A stretch of DNA of 64,000 nt from Cyathus striatus (GCA_025738555.1 JAOVFP010000008.1:3224001-3288000), one strand, 5' to 3'. Positions 11,494 to 23,188 are shown, counted from the stretch's first letter. Notes: generated from the letters alone by a model not told the origin. Translations and numbers: made by a program.

Positions 11494-13527
11494 CAATAAG
11501 GCCGACTAGCGGCAAGGCCCGCTACCAGACACAGCCTGACATTCTCTCCAATAAATATATAATATATCATTTATATAGCTAGTTAAGCTTAGACCTGTCG
11601 AAAGCGCACAAGCAGGCGTACCAGCGAAATTCGATCGAACGGGAGTTGGACATCCCGTTAAAACCAATTCTCATGAAAACGGAGCCCAAATTCACTCCTA
11701 ATGATCCCAGAAATTCCAGTCATATTTGCAGGTGTTACTTACCGATTAATTTTTTATCATCTGGGCCCAAGGCCCACAAGCTACTGAAGAGGGAAATGAG
11801 CGGTTGAACGTTCCTAATCAAAGGAATGCGAGTCGCTGGCACGTCCGTCCAGCGTTAAGGTCCTAAGGTTGTAAAGAGAGCGTGTTAGCGACGTAAACGA
11901 GAGGTGCGACGATGCAACAAGTGAGTCAGAACTTCGAGGTGAAGTTCTGGAGTGATACTGAGTGAGTGAAACTTGCTGTAGGAGCCGAGAGCGATAGAGA
12001 ACGATAGAGAACGACGAAGACGACGAAGAGACATGAAAGGAGAGACCGAGAACGAGCTCGAACAGAGGGGTGAAGTTCACTGAATTTCTAGAGACCTAGA
12101 TACACGGTTTATATAGCGAAATGGGTGGAGAAAAATATACCTAAAAGAGCAAATAAATTCTCCTAAGGCCAAGAGTGTTTTAGAGACTAAACGAGTGTTT
12201 CAAGGAGAGCTAGAAAGGGAGGTTTGTATGTAAAATGTGAAGAGAAGAGAATGTGATATGAGGAAAAGTAGAAAATGTAGCGATGGTGAGTAAAGAAAGA
12301 CCGGATGTTGAGATGCTGATGTCGAGATCTTCAATTTTGTGAGCGGTTCCGCTGTCCCTAGCTTCGCGTGTCCATAACCGAGTGCTTTGGTTGCTCGTTA
12401 GCTTGATAGTTCGTCCGGCGTTGGGGAGAAGTCGGACCGATTTCGAGGGCGTCGGGGGGCATTTGTGCAGACGGAGGTGAAGGGGAGTTGGCAACGTCGT
12501 CGTCGTGTACGCGTTCGAGCTTCATTTACGTTGTAGATCACGTGACTCTGACGCGTCTGCAGAACTTGCTAATGTGTCGATTCCACCATGCAGGCGGAAC
12601 ACCTTGTAAGGTCTCGACCTTGCATCAGCTATCTACGTGCCACGGAGTTCGAATCCGTTGATCACAAGACTAGTATCAACCATCAACTCCTCCACACTTG
12701 CTCCCCTGTCTCATTGGTTCTTGCACTTTCTCTTGCCTAGACTTCACGGTACCGTATGTTACACCGGTACCATTCTCCTTCGACTCATTTCTCTTTCTAA
12801 CCAATCACTTGCATATCTTTTATTCTCTCTGACTCACTACTTACTTTCTCTTTGACTCCAATTGACTCGTTACTTACTGTGTAGATACTTATAAATAGCT
12901 TGTAGAATTACCTTGTAAGAGTAGAGTTCTTGAATACGAGACCCTACGACACGCATTCCCGGAAATTAAGTCTCAAATTCTCGGACTCGCGTTACTTTAA
13001 TCTCGTGTGTTTCCAGTGACAAACATAATCTTCTTGCTTGAAACTCGGAAACTCCACACACCTGCTCTACACTACAGTCAATATAAAATTTACGAGAGAA
13101 TATGTGTAATGGCATACACATTTTGTCATAAAAAGATGGTTCTGAACATCATAACATAGCATGAAATATCAAAAGTGCAAAAGGGAAACTTGTATGTACA
13201 AGCAAATGTATATTCCACGAAGTATTCTGTGTCGAAAGATATAACTAAACCTACTATATAACATAACACTTGTAAGTAATGATGCAAAACAAAAAATACA
13301 AAAGAACTCGTTAGTGGATGATTGGTTGACGACGCGCCGAATGTGGTTTGAACGTGGCAGAAGCTCCAAGCCTCCAAAGTGCCTCCAAGTACTTAGTTGG
13401 GATACGGAGATGACCGATATTTCAAGCTTGCACGTGTATTCAAACTCCGCTTGATGGGAGGTGTTCGCTCTGCAAAATTTTGTTTTTCATCACCCTACAT
13501 AACCCTACTACCTTAAAAGGTAGCGGG
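11494..13527. mobile_element. Candidate non-coding mobile element with palindromic right end
   Basis: The left boundary (11494-11526, AATAAGGCCGACTAGCGGC then CCCGCTACC) closely matches the sequence at 21222-21254. The right boundary is an imperfect copy of the palindrome at 6065. Inside I see only short ORFs and a small GACGAAGA-rich tract near 12010. It sits about 150 bp upstream of the double-BTB gene start. Hairpin-bearing right end plus a short matching half-site at the left end recall Helitron-like elements, but no Rep/helicase is present and no 3' CTRR signature was found. Confidence 0.45.
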
Positions 13528-15194
13528 AATTAGTAATCCTCTCCTTATTCTGTCGCTTCTCTCTCATTCAACGACTCTCATATTGCCTTTCATGTCTTTA
13601 TGCCAGTCTTTTGTCTCGTTGCAGTCGTAGCAGGCGTTGTACCCGATGCGGCTGGATTGCATTATTGTTGTTCAAACTTCAATGTAAGTATGTATATTTT
13701 CTGCTCTCTGCAACTCTCTCCCTTTCTTCCTCCATCTTTTCCTGTTGAATTTTTATCCTGTTATTCTGTATATTTGGTGGTGTCTGCTTTGCAGTTTGGA
13801 GGTCCCTTCATCGCTCCTTTCTGTGGGTCCACCAATGTTTGGCGTGTATATTTCCATTGCTGTGTTTTGAAAAATTGAAATGTGTTGTTGCGCTCAAAGT
13901 TGCTGTTATTCACGACTCGTTCTCAGGTCGTTCGTGTTGTTTCCAATTCCCGTTATTCCTCATAAGTAATCCTCAGTTGTGCTATTGTGGGTTGCACAGT
14001 GACGTTCCGTGTAAATTATGTCACATTAACCTACAGTTCATGTGCACATCTTGGGACATTGTCAACCGTCCCCTTGAGGATTCGTACACTCGTGCTCAGT
14101 GAAGTATGTTTGCATTTGAGGTTATCAGCGAGTAGATTTATATTTGCTGCAAGTTTTACTTACTGTATTCGTTGATTCGTTCCCATTGCAACTTTTTCTT
14201 GTGTCCGGCCTTTCCTCTAGATATCAACAAAAATCGGTGGGACCCACCTTCTACATCTGTTCACAATTTCTCATTTAAAACCTTAGATTCATCCCTAATT
14301 AACACCAATGAAATGGCTGGCGAGGAAATGCCATGACTGTACAATGCTCCCAAGAACAACTGCCCAACCAAGTAATCTACTATATATCCATCCTAGGAAT
14401 ACCATCGATGTCTTCTTGTCAACGCTATCATGCAGATTTATTTCCAGCTCACTCTTTGGGCAGCATCCCATATCATGTCTACTCAGCCAATCTCGTGACA
14501 ACATGTTCCACCCTCTCTCCTCCCAAAACCCATTAACTGAAACTGAAAGTTCTTCTATTACCCAAATGTTATATAACAAATGTGTACCAGTCTCCTGTCA
14601 CTATCTTATCTTACACAAGAATTATAGAAATATTGCAAATGTTGTTCCTGTACTATGCCGAAAGTCACACGCTGTGACAATGCGTTACAATTGTGTCACG
14701 TGTACATAATTATATAATCAGGTACGTATTACATAAGGCGCAAAATGTTCGAGGTCGAAAAAACAGAATGCCTTCCAGATGCCTGCAAATGCTTTAAAAT
14801 GATGTTTTAAGCCAATTTATACTCAAAAGAATGTACTTTAAATATCTCAGGATATACTCAATATTTTGAAAAAATATTTCAAACATTTTATTCTAGAAAC
14901 CATTAACTACAGATTGTTGGAGTTATATTTGCCCAGAAATGATGCGTGAGGAAGGAATTTCCAACGTTGTGGAGACAAGGTTTTGATTATGTAAGGGGTG
15001 TCAGATTTGGATGTCGCCTACCTTAACTATAATTGACTATGGAGTTGCCTTTCGTCAAGCAAGGTTCCCACCGACGCAGTCGGCAATTCCCAGTAAGAGA
15101 GAGTAGAATATCAATAGAATACCGTCGCGTGTTTTGCGGCATGCCGTTCGTATCTTCCTTACTTTGTATAGCATTGCCGTCAAACTGCTACATC
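13528..15194. other. 1.7 kb without a convincing gene
   Basis: T-rich sequence at 13530-14280 with short ORFs only. A CpG-poor block at about 14295-14720 carries minus-strand peptide-like sequence (MVFLGWIYSRLLGWAVVLGS) that could be transposon debris; I cannot assign it. Confidence 0.4.
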
Positions 15195-15278
15195 GGTCGA
15201 GTGGTCTAGTGGTTATGATTTCTGTCTCACATTATATGCGTTCACAGAAGGTCCCCAGTTCGATCCTGGGTTCGACCA
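15195..15278 (+). tRNA. tRNA-Glu (anticodon CTC) with 15-nt intron
   Basis: Full cloverleaf: acceptor GGTCGAG pairs with TTCGACC (15271-15277), discriminator A at 15278, D-arm with GTGGTTATGAT, T-arm CCCAG-TTCGATC-CTGGG (15254-15270 region). Anticodon stem TTTCT/AGAAG encloses loop G-T-CTC-A-C, giving anticodon CTC at 15226-15228. The 15-nt intron (15230-15244) follows A37, the usual place. A TTTTT tract follows directly. The start GG instead of the more usual T-start of Glu tRNAs is slightly odd. Confidence 0.85.
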
Positions 15279-15283
15279 TTTTT
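15279..15283 (+). terminator. RNA polymerase III terminator
   Basis: Run of five T immediately after the tRNA discriminator base. Confidence 0.8.
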
Positions 15284-15428
15284 GCTGATACCGAGCGGGT
15301 ACTTTTCAAACTTACTAATCTCCCTAATTTTAGGTTCCCACGGATTCGACGCCATACCTACGACATCAATAATGACTACGATCTCCCCATTTTTAGCCCT
15401 CCGGTCCCATTCCACGGACTCAATAGCC

Positions 15429-15437
15429 TATATAAAA
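15429..15437 (+). promoter_or_regulatory. TATA box of first reductase gene
   Basis: TATATAAAA, 50 bp before the ATG at 15488. The same nonamer stands at the same distance before the second reductase. Confidence 0.7.
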
Positions 15438-15487
15438 CATAATGAAGATACCATTTCCCCAAAATCTGATAATCACCACGATACATT

Positions 15488-17951
15488 ATGCCCGCTATCC
15501 CCACTGAATCCAAGGTTCTCGTTACAGGCGCAAACGGATACATTGCCCTGTGGGTTGTGCACTTACTCCTAAAGAAGGGATACTCTGTACGAGCCCAAGT
15601 GCGTACGCTGGACAAGGGCGATTACTTGAGAAAGCTCTTTGGCCAGTATGAAGCTAAATTGGAGATTGCGATCGTGGACGATATAATGAAGGTGAGCTTC
15701 CTAACACCTTTGGAAAGTGAAACTGGAAGTTTACGCTTCGCCTGGTGCTGATAGGAAGGCGCGTTTGACGAAGCGGTGAGAGGGATTGACGCTATCGCTC
15801 ACATGGCATCCCCGCTGCCGCAGGATGATCCTGATCTTGAACCAGATGGTAATAGCACTCCTATATACGTGTCACGAAAGTCCGAATAGCATTGTAAGGC
15901 CTTAAGACTTAAATCCCAACATAATAGATTATAATGTTCTTGAAAGGCACGGTATAAATGATTCTAAGCATTCCATATGTCATTATAAGGCACGGGCTTC
16001 CCTGCAATAAGTTTCTAGGCTGCAGGGTTCCGTGAAACAAAAGTTAAGGGTTTCATAAGATTGTACTTGAATTCCAAGGTGGCCGTAATATTATTTTGTC
16101 CATAATATTAATTGTAGATCATCTAAAAAAAAGAGTTCTGAGTGCAGCTGCGTAATAGATATTGGACATGTTGAGGCATGTACTCTTCTACTTAATTCAC
16201 TGGCTACAGTAAAAATATGACATATTCAGTGAAGAAGTGGTTAATTGCTTAATATATAGTAAAATAAATATATCTCGGGTCGCATGCTTTGTGACAGGGC
16301 TCGCGATTGCGACAGAGTGACTTGTGGAAGTCTACGGAGATGTAGATAAGTCTGGGTTAGCCTGGGGGGATCTTTGGAGCTGGATCCGGAACTTGGAAAC
16401 TCCCTTGCCGAGACACTGCAAGATCCGGTGTGATGACTAAAACATCTGCCTGAGGTGTATAAAAGGGCACCGACTTTCTCATTTATGCACAAGGTAAGTG
16501 CAGCTTTGGATAGCATAAAGGTAAGCGGTATAACCTAGTAAGTGATATTGGTACTAAGATGGCGCCGACACGGAAGGCTTAAGTAACAATAAGTAGTACT
16601 TGTAGTATAAAATTTTGTATGCATTTTCTAGTCCAATACCACTCATTTATTAGAATCACTGCAAGTACTTCATGGACTACAATAAAGAAACGAAATTTCC
16701 TTTTTTCGAGTAGTCTTACACAACATTACAAGCAGTTGTAGAGACTGAATGTATTGTAAGACTCCGCAGAGAGCCTTACAAATCATTAGCAAGATTGTGT
16801 CACTTACAGCGAACTCTAAGGCTCCCCGACATGCCTTTCAATCATGTTTAAGGATTCGTGTTCAACATTTGCCCTTATGAGGGAGTTGGTGCCTTAAGGC
16901 ATTACAATGTCTCGAAATTCATTGTGTGGTAAACTAAACTTTTGTGACACGTGTCCTTGCTGACGCTGATTTGGCTCTCATTAGTCTACATAGTGCCAGC
17001 TGTGAAAGGTACCGTTGGTCTTTTGGATAGTGCAAAGAAACAGGGGTCAGACTCTTATCTTCTGCTTCATATGTCTATGCATCTGACCTACCCATCAGCA
17101 AGAGCGTCAAACGTGTTGTATACACGTCATCTGTCGCAGCAGTCTTATCTCCCACCCTGAATGATGAAGACGAGTTAAACATATATTCACCTGATGATTG
17201 GAACACTGAATCTACAGAGTTGGTGAAGACGGAAGGAAAGAAAGCTTCTACTAACGATAAGTACCGTGCTAGCAAGACCTTAGCTGAGCGAGGTTTGTTT
17301 TTTCTCATGAGCTACGATAAGACACATAGTACTCATGGCCAAGTATAGCTGCATGGGACTTCGTCGCTACATTCAAATCTGACTTAACATTCGACCTGGT
17401 TGCTCTTCATCCACCTCTTGTTCTCGGTGTACACTCCTTTTACTCTTTAGTTTTTAAGTATCTTACATGAATCAACTTAGCCCTCGCTGCAGGACATCCA
17501 AACCCCAGATGCATTCACATCCTCCATGAAGACATTCTACAGCGTCGTCCTTAATCCCAATTCTCAGCTGAAAGAATCTACACTGCGCACCTCAAGCTGC
17601 TGGGTGGACGTGCGTGATATCGCCGAAGCGCATGTTCAAGCGCTCGAAAGGTCCGAGGCAGGAGGCCAAAGGTTCATTGTAAACGCTGGTACTTAACGCC
17701 CGTCTCAGAATAACAGGCTTGTGATCTGATCATTTACGTTGGATATAGGTGCGTTTACATGGCAGGAATGGTTGGACTTTGCGAATACTATTGCGAAGCG
17801 TCCATTGCAGAAAGGTATTCCGGGACTTGAGAGGAAGTATAAGTTCGATTTTGATTCGGAGAAAACGACGCGTGTTTTGGGGATTGAATTTAAGTCGAAG
17901 GAAGAGACACTGAGAGATATTTTGGAGGAGGTGGAGAAGAAAGATTGGTGA
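15488..17951 (+). CDS. NAD(P)-dependent epimerase/ketoreductase (extended SDR), copy 1
   Basis: Seven exons: 15488-15691, 15755-15848, 16985-17045, 17099-17292, 17349-17428, 17493-17688, 17749-17951. They total 1032 nt (343 aa) with no stop. Rossmann motif GANGYIA at the N-terminus; catalytic Tyr and Lys in YRASK after TSSV. This is the layout of extended SDRs such as dihydroflavonol-4-reductase or Gre2-like aldehyde and methylglyoxal reductases, so it probably reduces a carbonyl with NADPH in the cytosol; the substrate is unknown. Intron 2 is 1136 nt because an inverted-repeat element sits in it, while the same intron in copy 2 is 54 nt. Donors and acceptors remain intact, so the gene is probably still spliced. 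Tandem with copy 2. Confidence 0.88.
15867..16952. mobile_element. Non-autonomous inverted-repeat element inside a reductase intron
   Basis: Termini ACGTGTCACGAAAGT (15867-15881) and ACTTTTGTGACACGT (16938-16952) are inverted repeats with one mismatch. A second, inner pair (CATTGTAAGGCCTTAAG at 15890, complemented before 16909) differs by one base. About 1.09 kb, no coding capacity; further GCCTTA-type motifs recur towards both ends. A TATA-like TATAAAAGGG is present near 16460. I could not find a clean target duplication. Confidence 0.7.
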
Positions 17952-18500
17952 TGTGTTCTGTGAGTTGGGATTGTACTTATCTCGCAGTCTGTCTAAATGA
18001 CGAGTTCACATTTCTATCCTGTAGATTTTAAAGCTGTATTATATAGCGGGCTAAGCATTAGAAACATAGTCCCATTCATCTGAAATTCTTAGACACGCAA
18101 TGGGACATGCTTCTATTGTGCCGACGGCGTTTTTACTCAATTTTTACTCGAGTCCAACACGTACGCGTAAACCCACTACATACCGCTTAAGCGCCTTTGG
18201 CCCACATTTCACCGTGCTGACATCAGTGTGTTATCATTCGAACCCTCAGATCGCCGACCGCGAACACGCCACATAACCCTACTGGACACACCCATCTTTT
18301 GTCTAGATTGTATGCACTTTTGCGACTGGGAGATTCGATTTCCTCTGATATCAATGCCCCGCTTCTGCCTCCTTGGGGTTTCCGCGTACTGTAACTCCCA
18401 CTTCCGACTCACTATGCCTACAAACGTTTTGAGGGCGATACTTGTCCAATGTTCAATGTTCCTACGGGACCAGACTGGAATCACTGGATTGCCTTATCTC
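17952..18500. other. Spacer between the two reductase genes
   Basis: About 550 bp of 3' flank and promoter. No RNA gene or ORF worth calling. Confidence 0.5.
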
Positions 18501-18575
18501 GGCTACCCATCCGTTGACTGTATGTAGTACATCCTAATTTGGATGTTCAGCTAAACAGTCAACGGATGGGTAGCC
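18501..18575. promoter_or_regulatory. 21-bp perfect inverted repeat upstream of reductase copy 2
   Basis: Arms 18501-18521 and 18555-18575 are exact reverse complements (core ACCCATCCGTTGACTG) with a 33-nt loop. The repeat ends 12 bp before the TATA box and is absent from the equivalent place in copy 1. Confidence 0.75.
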
Positions 18576-18587
18576 GACTCGACTGCC

Positions 18588-18596
18588 TATATAAAA
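18588..18596 (+). promoter_or_regulatory. TATA box of second reductase gene
   Basis: TATATAAAA, 47 bp before the ATG at 18644. Confidence 0.7.
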
Positions 18597-18643
18597 TGCA
18601 AGGGAGTAGACATTTGGTTAATCTGATAATCGCTAATAACACT

Positions 18644-20024
18644 ATGCCCGCTATACCAACTGAATCCAAAGTTCTCGTTACAGGAGCGAATGGATACATC
18701 GCCCTGTGGGTCGTATACCTTTTTCTAGAGAAGGGATACTCTGTACGAGCTCAAGTGCGTACAGTGAACAAGGGCGATTACTTGAGGAAGTTGTTTAGTC
18801 GGCATGAAGCTAGATTGGAGGTTGTAATCGTGGACGATATAACGAAGGTGAACCTCTAACAACTTTGGAAAGTACAACGGAAGTAACGGTATCATGCAAT
18901 AGGGAGGCGCGTTTGACGAAGCGGTGAAAGGAGTTGACGCTATCGCTCACATGGCGTCCCCGCTGCCACAAGACGATCCTGATCTTGAACCAGATGGTAA
19001 CAATATTGCTATATTTACCTACCTGCTGGCGCTGATAAATTTTTCGTCAGCCTACATAATACCTGCTGTGAAAGGCACACTTGGTGTATTGGACAGTGCA
19101 AAGAAACATGGGCTAGTCACTTTTTATCTTCTAAAATAGGCTATTCACCTAACACATCTGTCAGCACGAGGGTCAAGCGCGTTGTATATACCTCATCTGT
19201 CGCAGCAGTGATGTCTCCTTCCCTGTTGGATGGTACCAAGGGATTCAAGCTATACACTCCAGATGATTGGAACAGCGAATCCAGCGAGATAGTGAAGAAG
19301 GAAGGGAAGAAAGCAGCTACAGGTGAGAAATACCGAGCTAGCAAGACGTTAGCTGAACGAGGTTAGTTTTTATCACCTTTTCCCGACGAATGATATGGAA
19401 TAAAGTAATGGCCAATTATAGCTGCTTGGGACTTCATCGCCACATACAGGACCGACATAGCCTTTGACTTGGTCGCTGTTCATCCGCCCCTTGTTTTCGG
19501 TGTATGTTTGTCTTCAATTTTGTCTTTATAATTTAGGATCTTACAAGTATCAACTTAGCCTTCGTTACAAGATATTCAAACTCCAGAATCATTCACATCC
19601 TCCATGAAATCATTCTACAACATTGTCCTCAAACCCGATGGTGAGCTAAAGGAAGCAATGCTTCGAGCCTCAATCTGCTGGGTTGACGTGCGCGATGTTG
19701 CCGAAGCGCACGTTCAAGCGCTTGAGAAGGCTGAAGCGGGAGGCCAAAGGTTCCTCGTAAGCGCCGGTATGTAGCACATGCATCTAAGAATTTCAGAATT
19801 TTATATTTCTGTTGACATTAGGCGCATTTATATGGCAAGAATGGTTGGATCTAGCTAACTCGATTTCGAAACTTCCATTGCCAGTCGGTATTCCGGGACT
19901 TGAGAAGCAGTACAAGTCCGATTTTGACTCGGAGAAGACGACGCGTATATTGGGAATTGAGTTTACGACGATGGAAGAGACTCTGAAGGATATTTTGGAG
20001 GAGGTTGAGAAGAAGAATTGGTGA
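18644..20024 (+). CDS. NAD(P)-dependent epimerase/ketoreductase (extended SDR), copy 2
   Basis: Seven exons: 18644-18847, 18903-18996, 19051-19111, 19165-19361, 19422-19499, 19572-19766, 19822-20024. They total 1032 nt (343 aa), the same size as copy 1. GANGYIA cofactor motif and YRASK active site are kept; exons 1 and 7 are closely similar to copy 1. Two junctions are unusual. Intron 3 must start with GC (GG|GCTAGT, where copy 1 has GG|GTCAGA). Intron 5 has lost the acceptor used in copy 1 (CAG became CAA), and a one-base shift of both ends restores the frame. The in-frame ATG at 18539 is upstream of the TATA box and is not the start. Role as for copy 1. Confidence 0.88.
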
Positions 20025-20106
20025 TGATATTTGTGACTTTGGTAGTGGATCTGGCATCATAAGAAATCTAGCTTATAGGGTACTAGTAAAACCTATAGAA
20101 ATGGTA

Positions 20107-21210
20107 TTAATCTTGACACGTTTCTGTTTCGTTCTTAGTACCACTGCTTCTGGTGTCAGTCGTTGCTTCCCCTTGGGATCCAAGTCCTTCATCCAAGGTC
20201 ATAAATGTTGGGTGTTGTTTACTTGTCTTTCCAGAGTCTGCAAATGCAATGGAAGCACTGAGCATCGTTTCGGAATCATACGAAGTGCCAAGTGCAACCC
20301 GAATCAATAAAATAGTCGGGGTAAATCCCTACGGGCCCATGAGTGTCATCTCAAAAAGGACATAGATAATTAGACTCACATATATTTGAGAGATTGCTCC
20401 AGACACAATATCATATCCGTTATTAGAATGGATATAAAGAACAAGCCAGCATATCTGTGCCAGGAGGACTAAAGCACCTGATTTCAATAGCATGGCTATA
20501 ACGACATTGTAAGGTCTGTTGGAAGCATGTGAACTTAATGCCGTTATTTGGCTAGTAAGAAACCAAATACGGCTGACGATGAGGCCGGTTACAAGTGCAT
20601 TTACAGCTAACGAGGAAGAATAAGAAAATATGATAAGGTCCGGCTCTGCAATAAAATTGTCTGGATCGATGTTTGGGATTGTTATATCCCCGATTATTCC
20701 AGCTAAGAATTGTCGTCAGCAAAAGGCGTAACCGCAATATAGTTGAAGTATACCAAGGCTTCCGATGGCGGGCAAACCAGGAATATGATTAAGAAATATT
20801 TTTTATTCCAAATAATCCAGCAACGATATAGCTGAATGTTATCATCAGTAATCTATAATGCAGTATGTTCCAACACAGCAACACATCACCAGAATGAACT
20901 GAGCCACAAAGTCTATTAATGCATATGACATCGTGTATGCAAACTCCAGATCGTCTTGCTCCGTAAATTGTTGACTTCCAATCTACAATCTCTAACAGTT
21001 GGAAGTATACAGAACCATCAGAAAGTAGTATCCTACCATCTCTTCATATGTACCCCAGAGATTTACTATTACCGCAACTGTGCATAACAGGAATAGGATA
21101 GTGCTAGCAATTTGAGTGATTCCTAATTGAAATTTTTGTTCTTTTCGACAGTGTATAATTAGTAGGCCCATATACAAGCATACATGAAAACCTTCATGTT
21201 TTGAATACAT
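20107..21210 (-). pseudogene. Multi-pass membrane protein gene, 5' truncated
   Basis: Minus-strand exons code for alternating hydrophobic helices: HCRKEQKFQLGITQIAS then a helix to LWGTYEEM; IGSQQFTEQDDLEFAYTMSYA; LYRCWIIWNKKYFLIIFL; a longer exon with ALVTGLIVSRIWFLTSQ; and GFTPTILLIRVALG, followed by a polar tail ending at 20107. This resembles the seven-helix integral membrane proteins expanded in Agaricomycetes. Introns of about 50 nt with GT-AG join most exons. The join between the LYRCW exon and the next is out of frame, and the first helix is largely missing: coding sequence stops about 12 bp from the element boundary at 21222. Likely broken by that insertion; function unknown. Confidence 0.6.
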
Positions 21211-22232
21211 AAGTTAATAAAAAATAGGGCCGTCTAGCAGCAAAACCCACTACCTACTAAATAAAAATTATAGCCAGATGACAGAATGAAGAACATTAGT
21301 TAATAATTTAAAATACAGTAACTAGATTGAGAAAGAAACAAGAGCAAAGAGATGTGAATGAGAATGGAATGTAAACAGGCAGTGAGTGGAAATGATATCA
21401 TGCTGAGGGGTAAAATATGAGGGTGACAAGCAAGTAATGGAAAGGAGATATTGTGAACTTAGTGCATAACTAGTAAAGTCAATGTGATAACAGCTGTGGG
21501 GTGAAACATGATTCAGAGGGCACTGGTGGTTAAGCAGTGTGAGATGTATTGCAAATGTGAAGATGATATGGGAAATGCCACATGTAAGACAATTGAAGTT
21601 ATTATCATAATGGACTAGGGAGCCAATGGTGGGTAGATGTGGTCTTGGTCTTGATAATTAAAAAGTAGAGAAGCCAGTCTTCATTTCAAATATGGAAAGT
21701 TCATCAATTATCACCTTGCTTGCAAGGTACTCTCTCGGGTGAAAATAGGTACCACTTTTCGACCCACACATGACTTCTCCCATGGTCAGGTGTTTGTCAC
21801 TCATTATCTTCTCTCCATCTGTGTTTGTATCTGCGCCTGTCAGCTCTCCCATCCCCCATCCCACTTCCTCCCATGCAAGTATCAGCTTTGGATCTGCCCA
21901 CTGTGCAACAGGTTGCAAGGCTGAAGTCTCTTCAATCTCTTCCGGACCTTCACCTATTGCAAGCAGAACAACATTGTCTTCTTCCAGACTGAATTCACAA
22001 GGAAACCCCCCACTAAGATTCTTCGTGTTTCTTCCTCTTCTTCCTTATCTGATCATGGAGCAGGTGTGAATAATTTGGTTTCCTCTTCCACTAATGCATC
22101 ACCAACAGGAATATCAACCAATGAATTAGGTGTTATAGAGGGTGATGAAGGAATGATACCAATATCTGGGGTGGCGACCAGACATCCTTCTGTAAGGGGA
22201 ACTCCCTCTGCACCCACATCACGAGTTCCTCA

Positions 22233-23188
22233 ATGAGCCTCTGTCACTGCACCTTCTGGCAGTATACTGCCTGGACCAATGAGTGCCTCCTTTGGGAACA
22301 TGCTATAATTCTTGGATACACTATTGACTGGTCCACAGTGTTAAACTATTCCAGCACTGTCAATTCGTATCTGGCCTTCTGCCAAGCTCATCACCTCCCA
22401 ATTGATCCTTCTGCAAATACTTTAATTCTCTATCTCATCTACATGGCCTCTGTAGTATTGGTGTCCATCTTAACCACCTACCTCTCAGGCATTGTCAAAC
22501 TTTTGTCACCATACTACCCAGACATTCATCACTCATGCCATTTGGATCTTGTTCACAACACTCTTCAGGGGTGCTGCCACCATTGTTACTCTCATCTGAG
22601 GCGGAAACCACCTCTTCCTCTGGACACCCTCACTTTGATTTGTCACCTCATTTTTCCCTCAGTTGAACAAAATGAGCTTCTGTGTCTAGCTATTCTTGTG
22701 ACATGTTTCTATGCACTCCTTTGCCTGGGAGAGATTACCAATAGCTCCCTTCTCAGTCATCGGTAATGCTCCATACCACTTGTGGGGCTTTTCAGCTCAT
22801 CCTGCCAACTCACAAATCTGACAAAACATTTGATGGGAATGTCATTGTTGTACAGTGGCTCTTTTATGCAGAGCCTGACTCCCTGCTTGTTTTTGGATGC
22901 TACCTCCATTTGCATGATCAACACTTCCCATACCACCATCACTTATGGCTTTGCTCTGATGGCATGCCACCAACTTGTAACTTTTTTCTTTCATTCTTGC
23001 ATCGCTTTGCAGAACCTTCCTTCTCAGGGCACTCACTATGCTCAGGCAGTGCCACTGCTCTTGTGGAGCATGGTGTTTCACAATCATCAATCCAACAAAT
23101 TGGTTGGTGGAACTCTGGAGCATTTCGTATCTATATTAGGAAGCATCCTGCCCTAATTGCCTCCTCGCTGCCACATGAGTTCTGTTGA
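22233..23188 (+). pseudogene. Tyrosine recombinase (DNA breaking-rejoining type) pseudogene
   Basis: Frame 1 (22233-22766) holds the N-terminal helical region and ends in CFYALLCLGEIT, the first catalytic box. After a frame change near 22766 the second frame (to 23188) reads LPTHKSDKTFDGN, then WLCSDGMPPT, then GHSLCSGSATALVEHGVS and IGWWNSGAFRIYIRKHP, the C-terminal boxes with the tyrosine (IYI). Both catalytic arginines expected in these boxes (LLRLGE and HSLR) are cysteine here, with TGC codons. The fold matches fungal DNA breaking-rejoining enzymes of Crypton or DIRS-like elements. No reverse transcriptase is present. Inactive: frameshift plus loss of active-site residues. Confidence 0.75.

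Noticed and set aside
12630..12665. tRNA B-box-like GAGTTCGAATCC
   Set aside because: No acceptor stem, D-arm or A-box could be paired with it.
15195..15278. Proline isotype for the first tRNA, suggested by the GGTCG start
   Set aside because: The anticodon loop contains CTC after U33 and no NGG triplet.
18539..18643. Upstream in-frame start of reductase copy 2
   Set aside because: Lies before the TATA box and adds residues not seen in copy 1.
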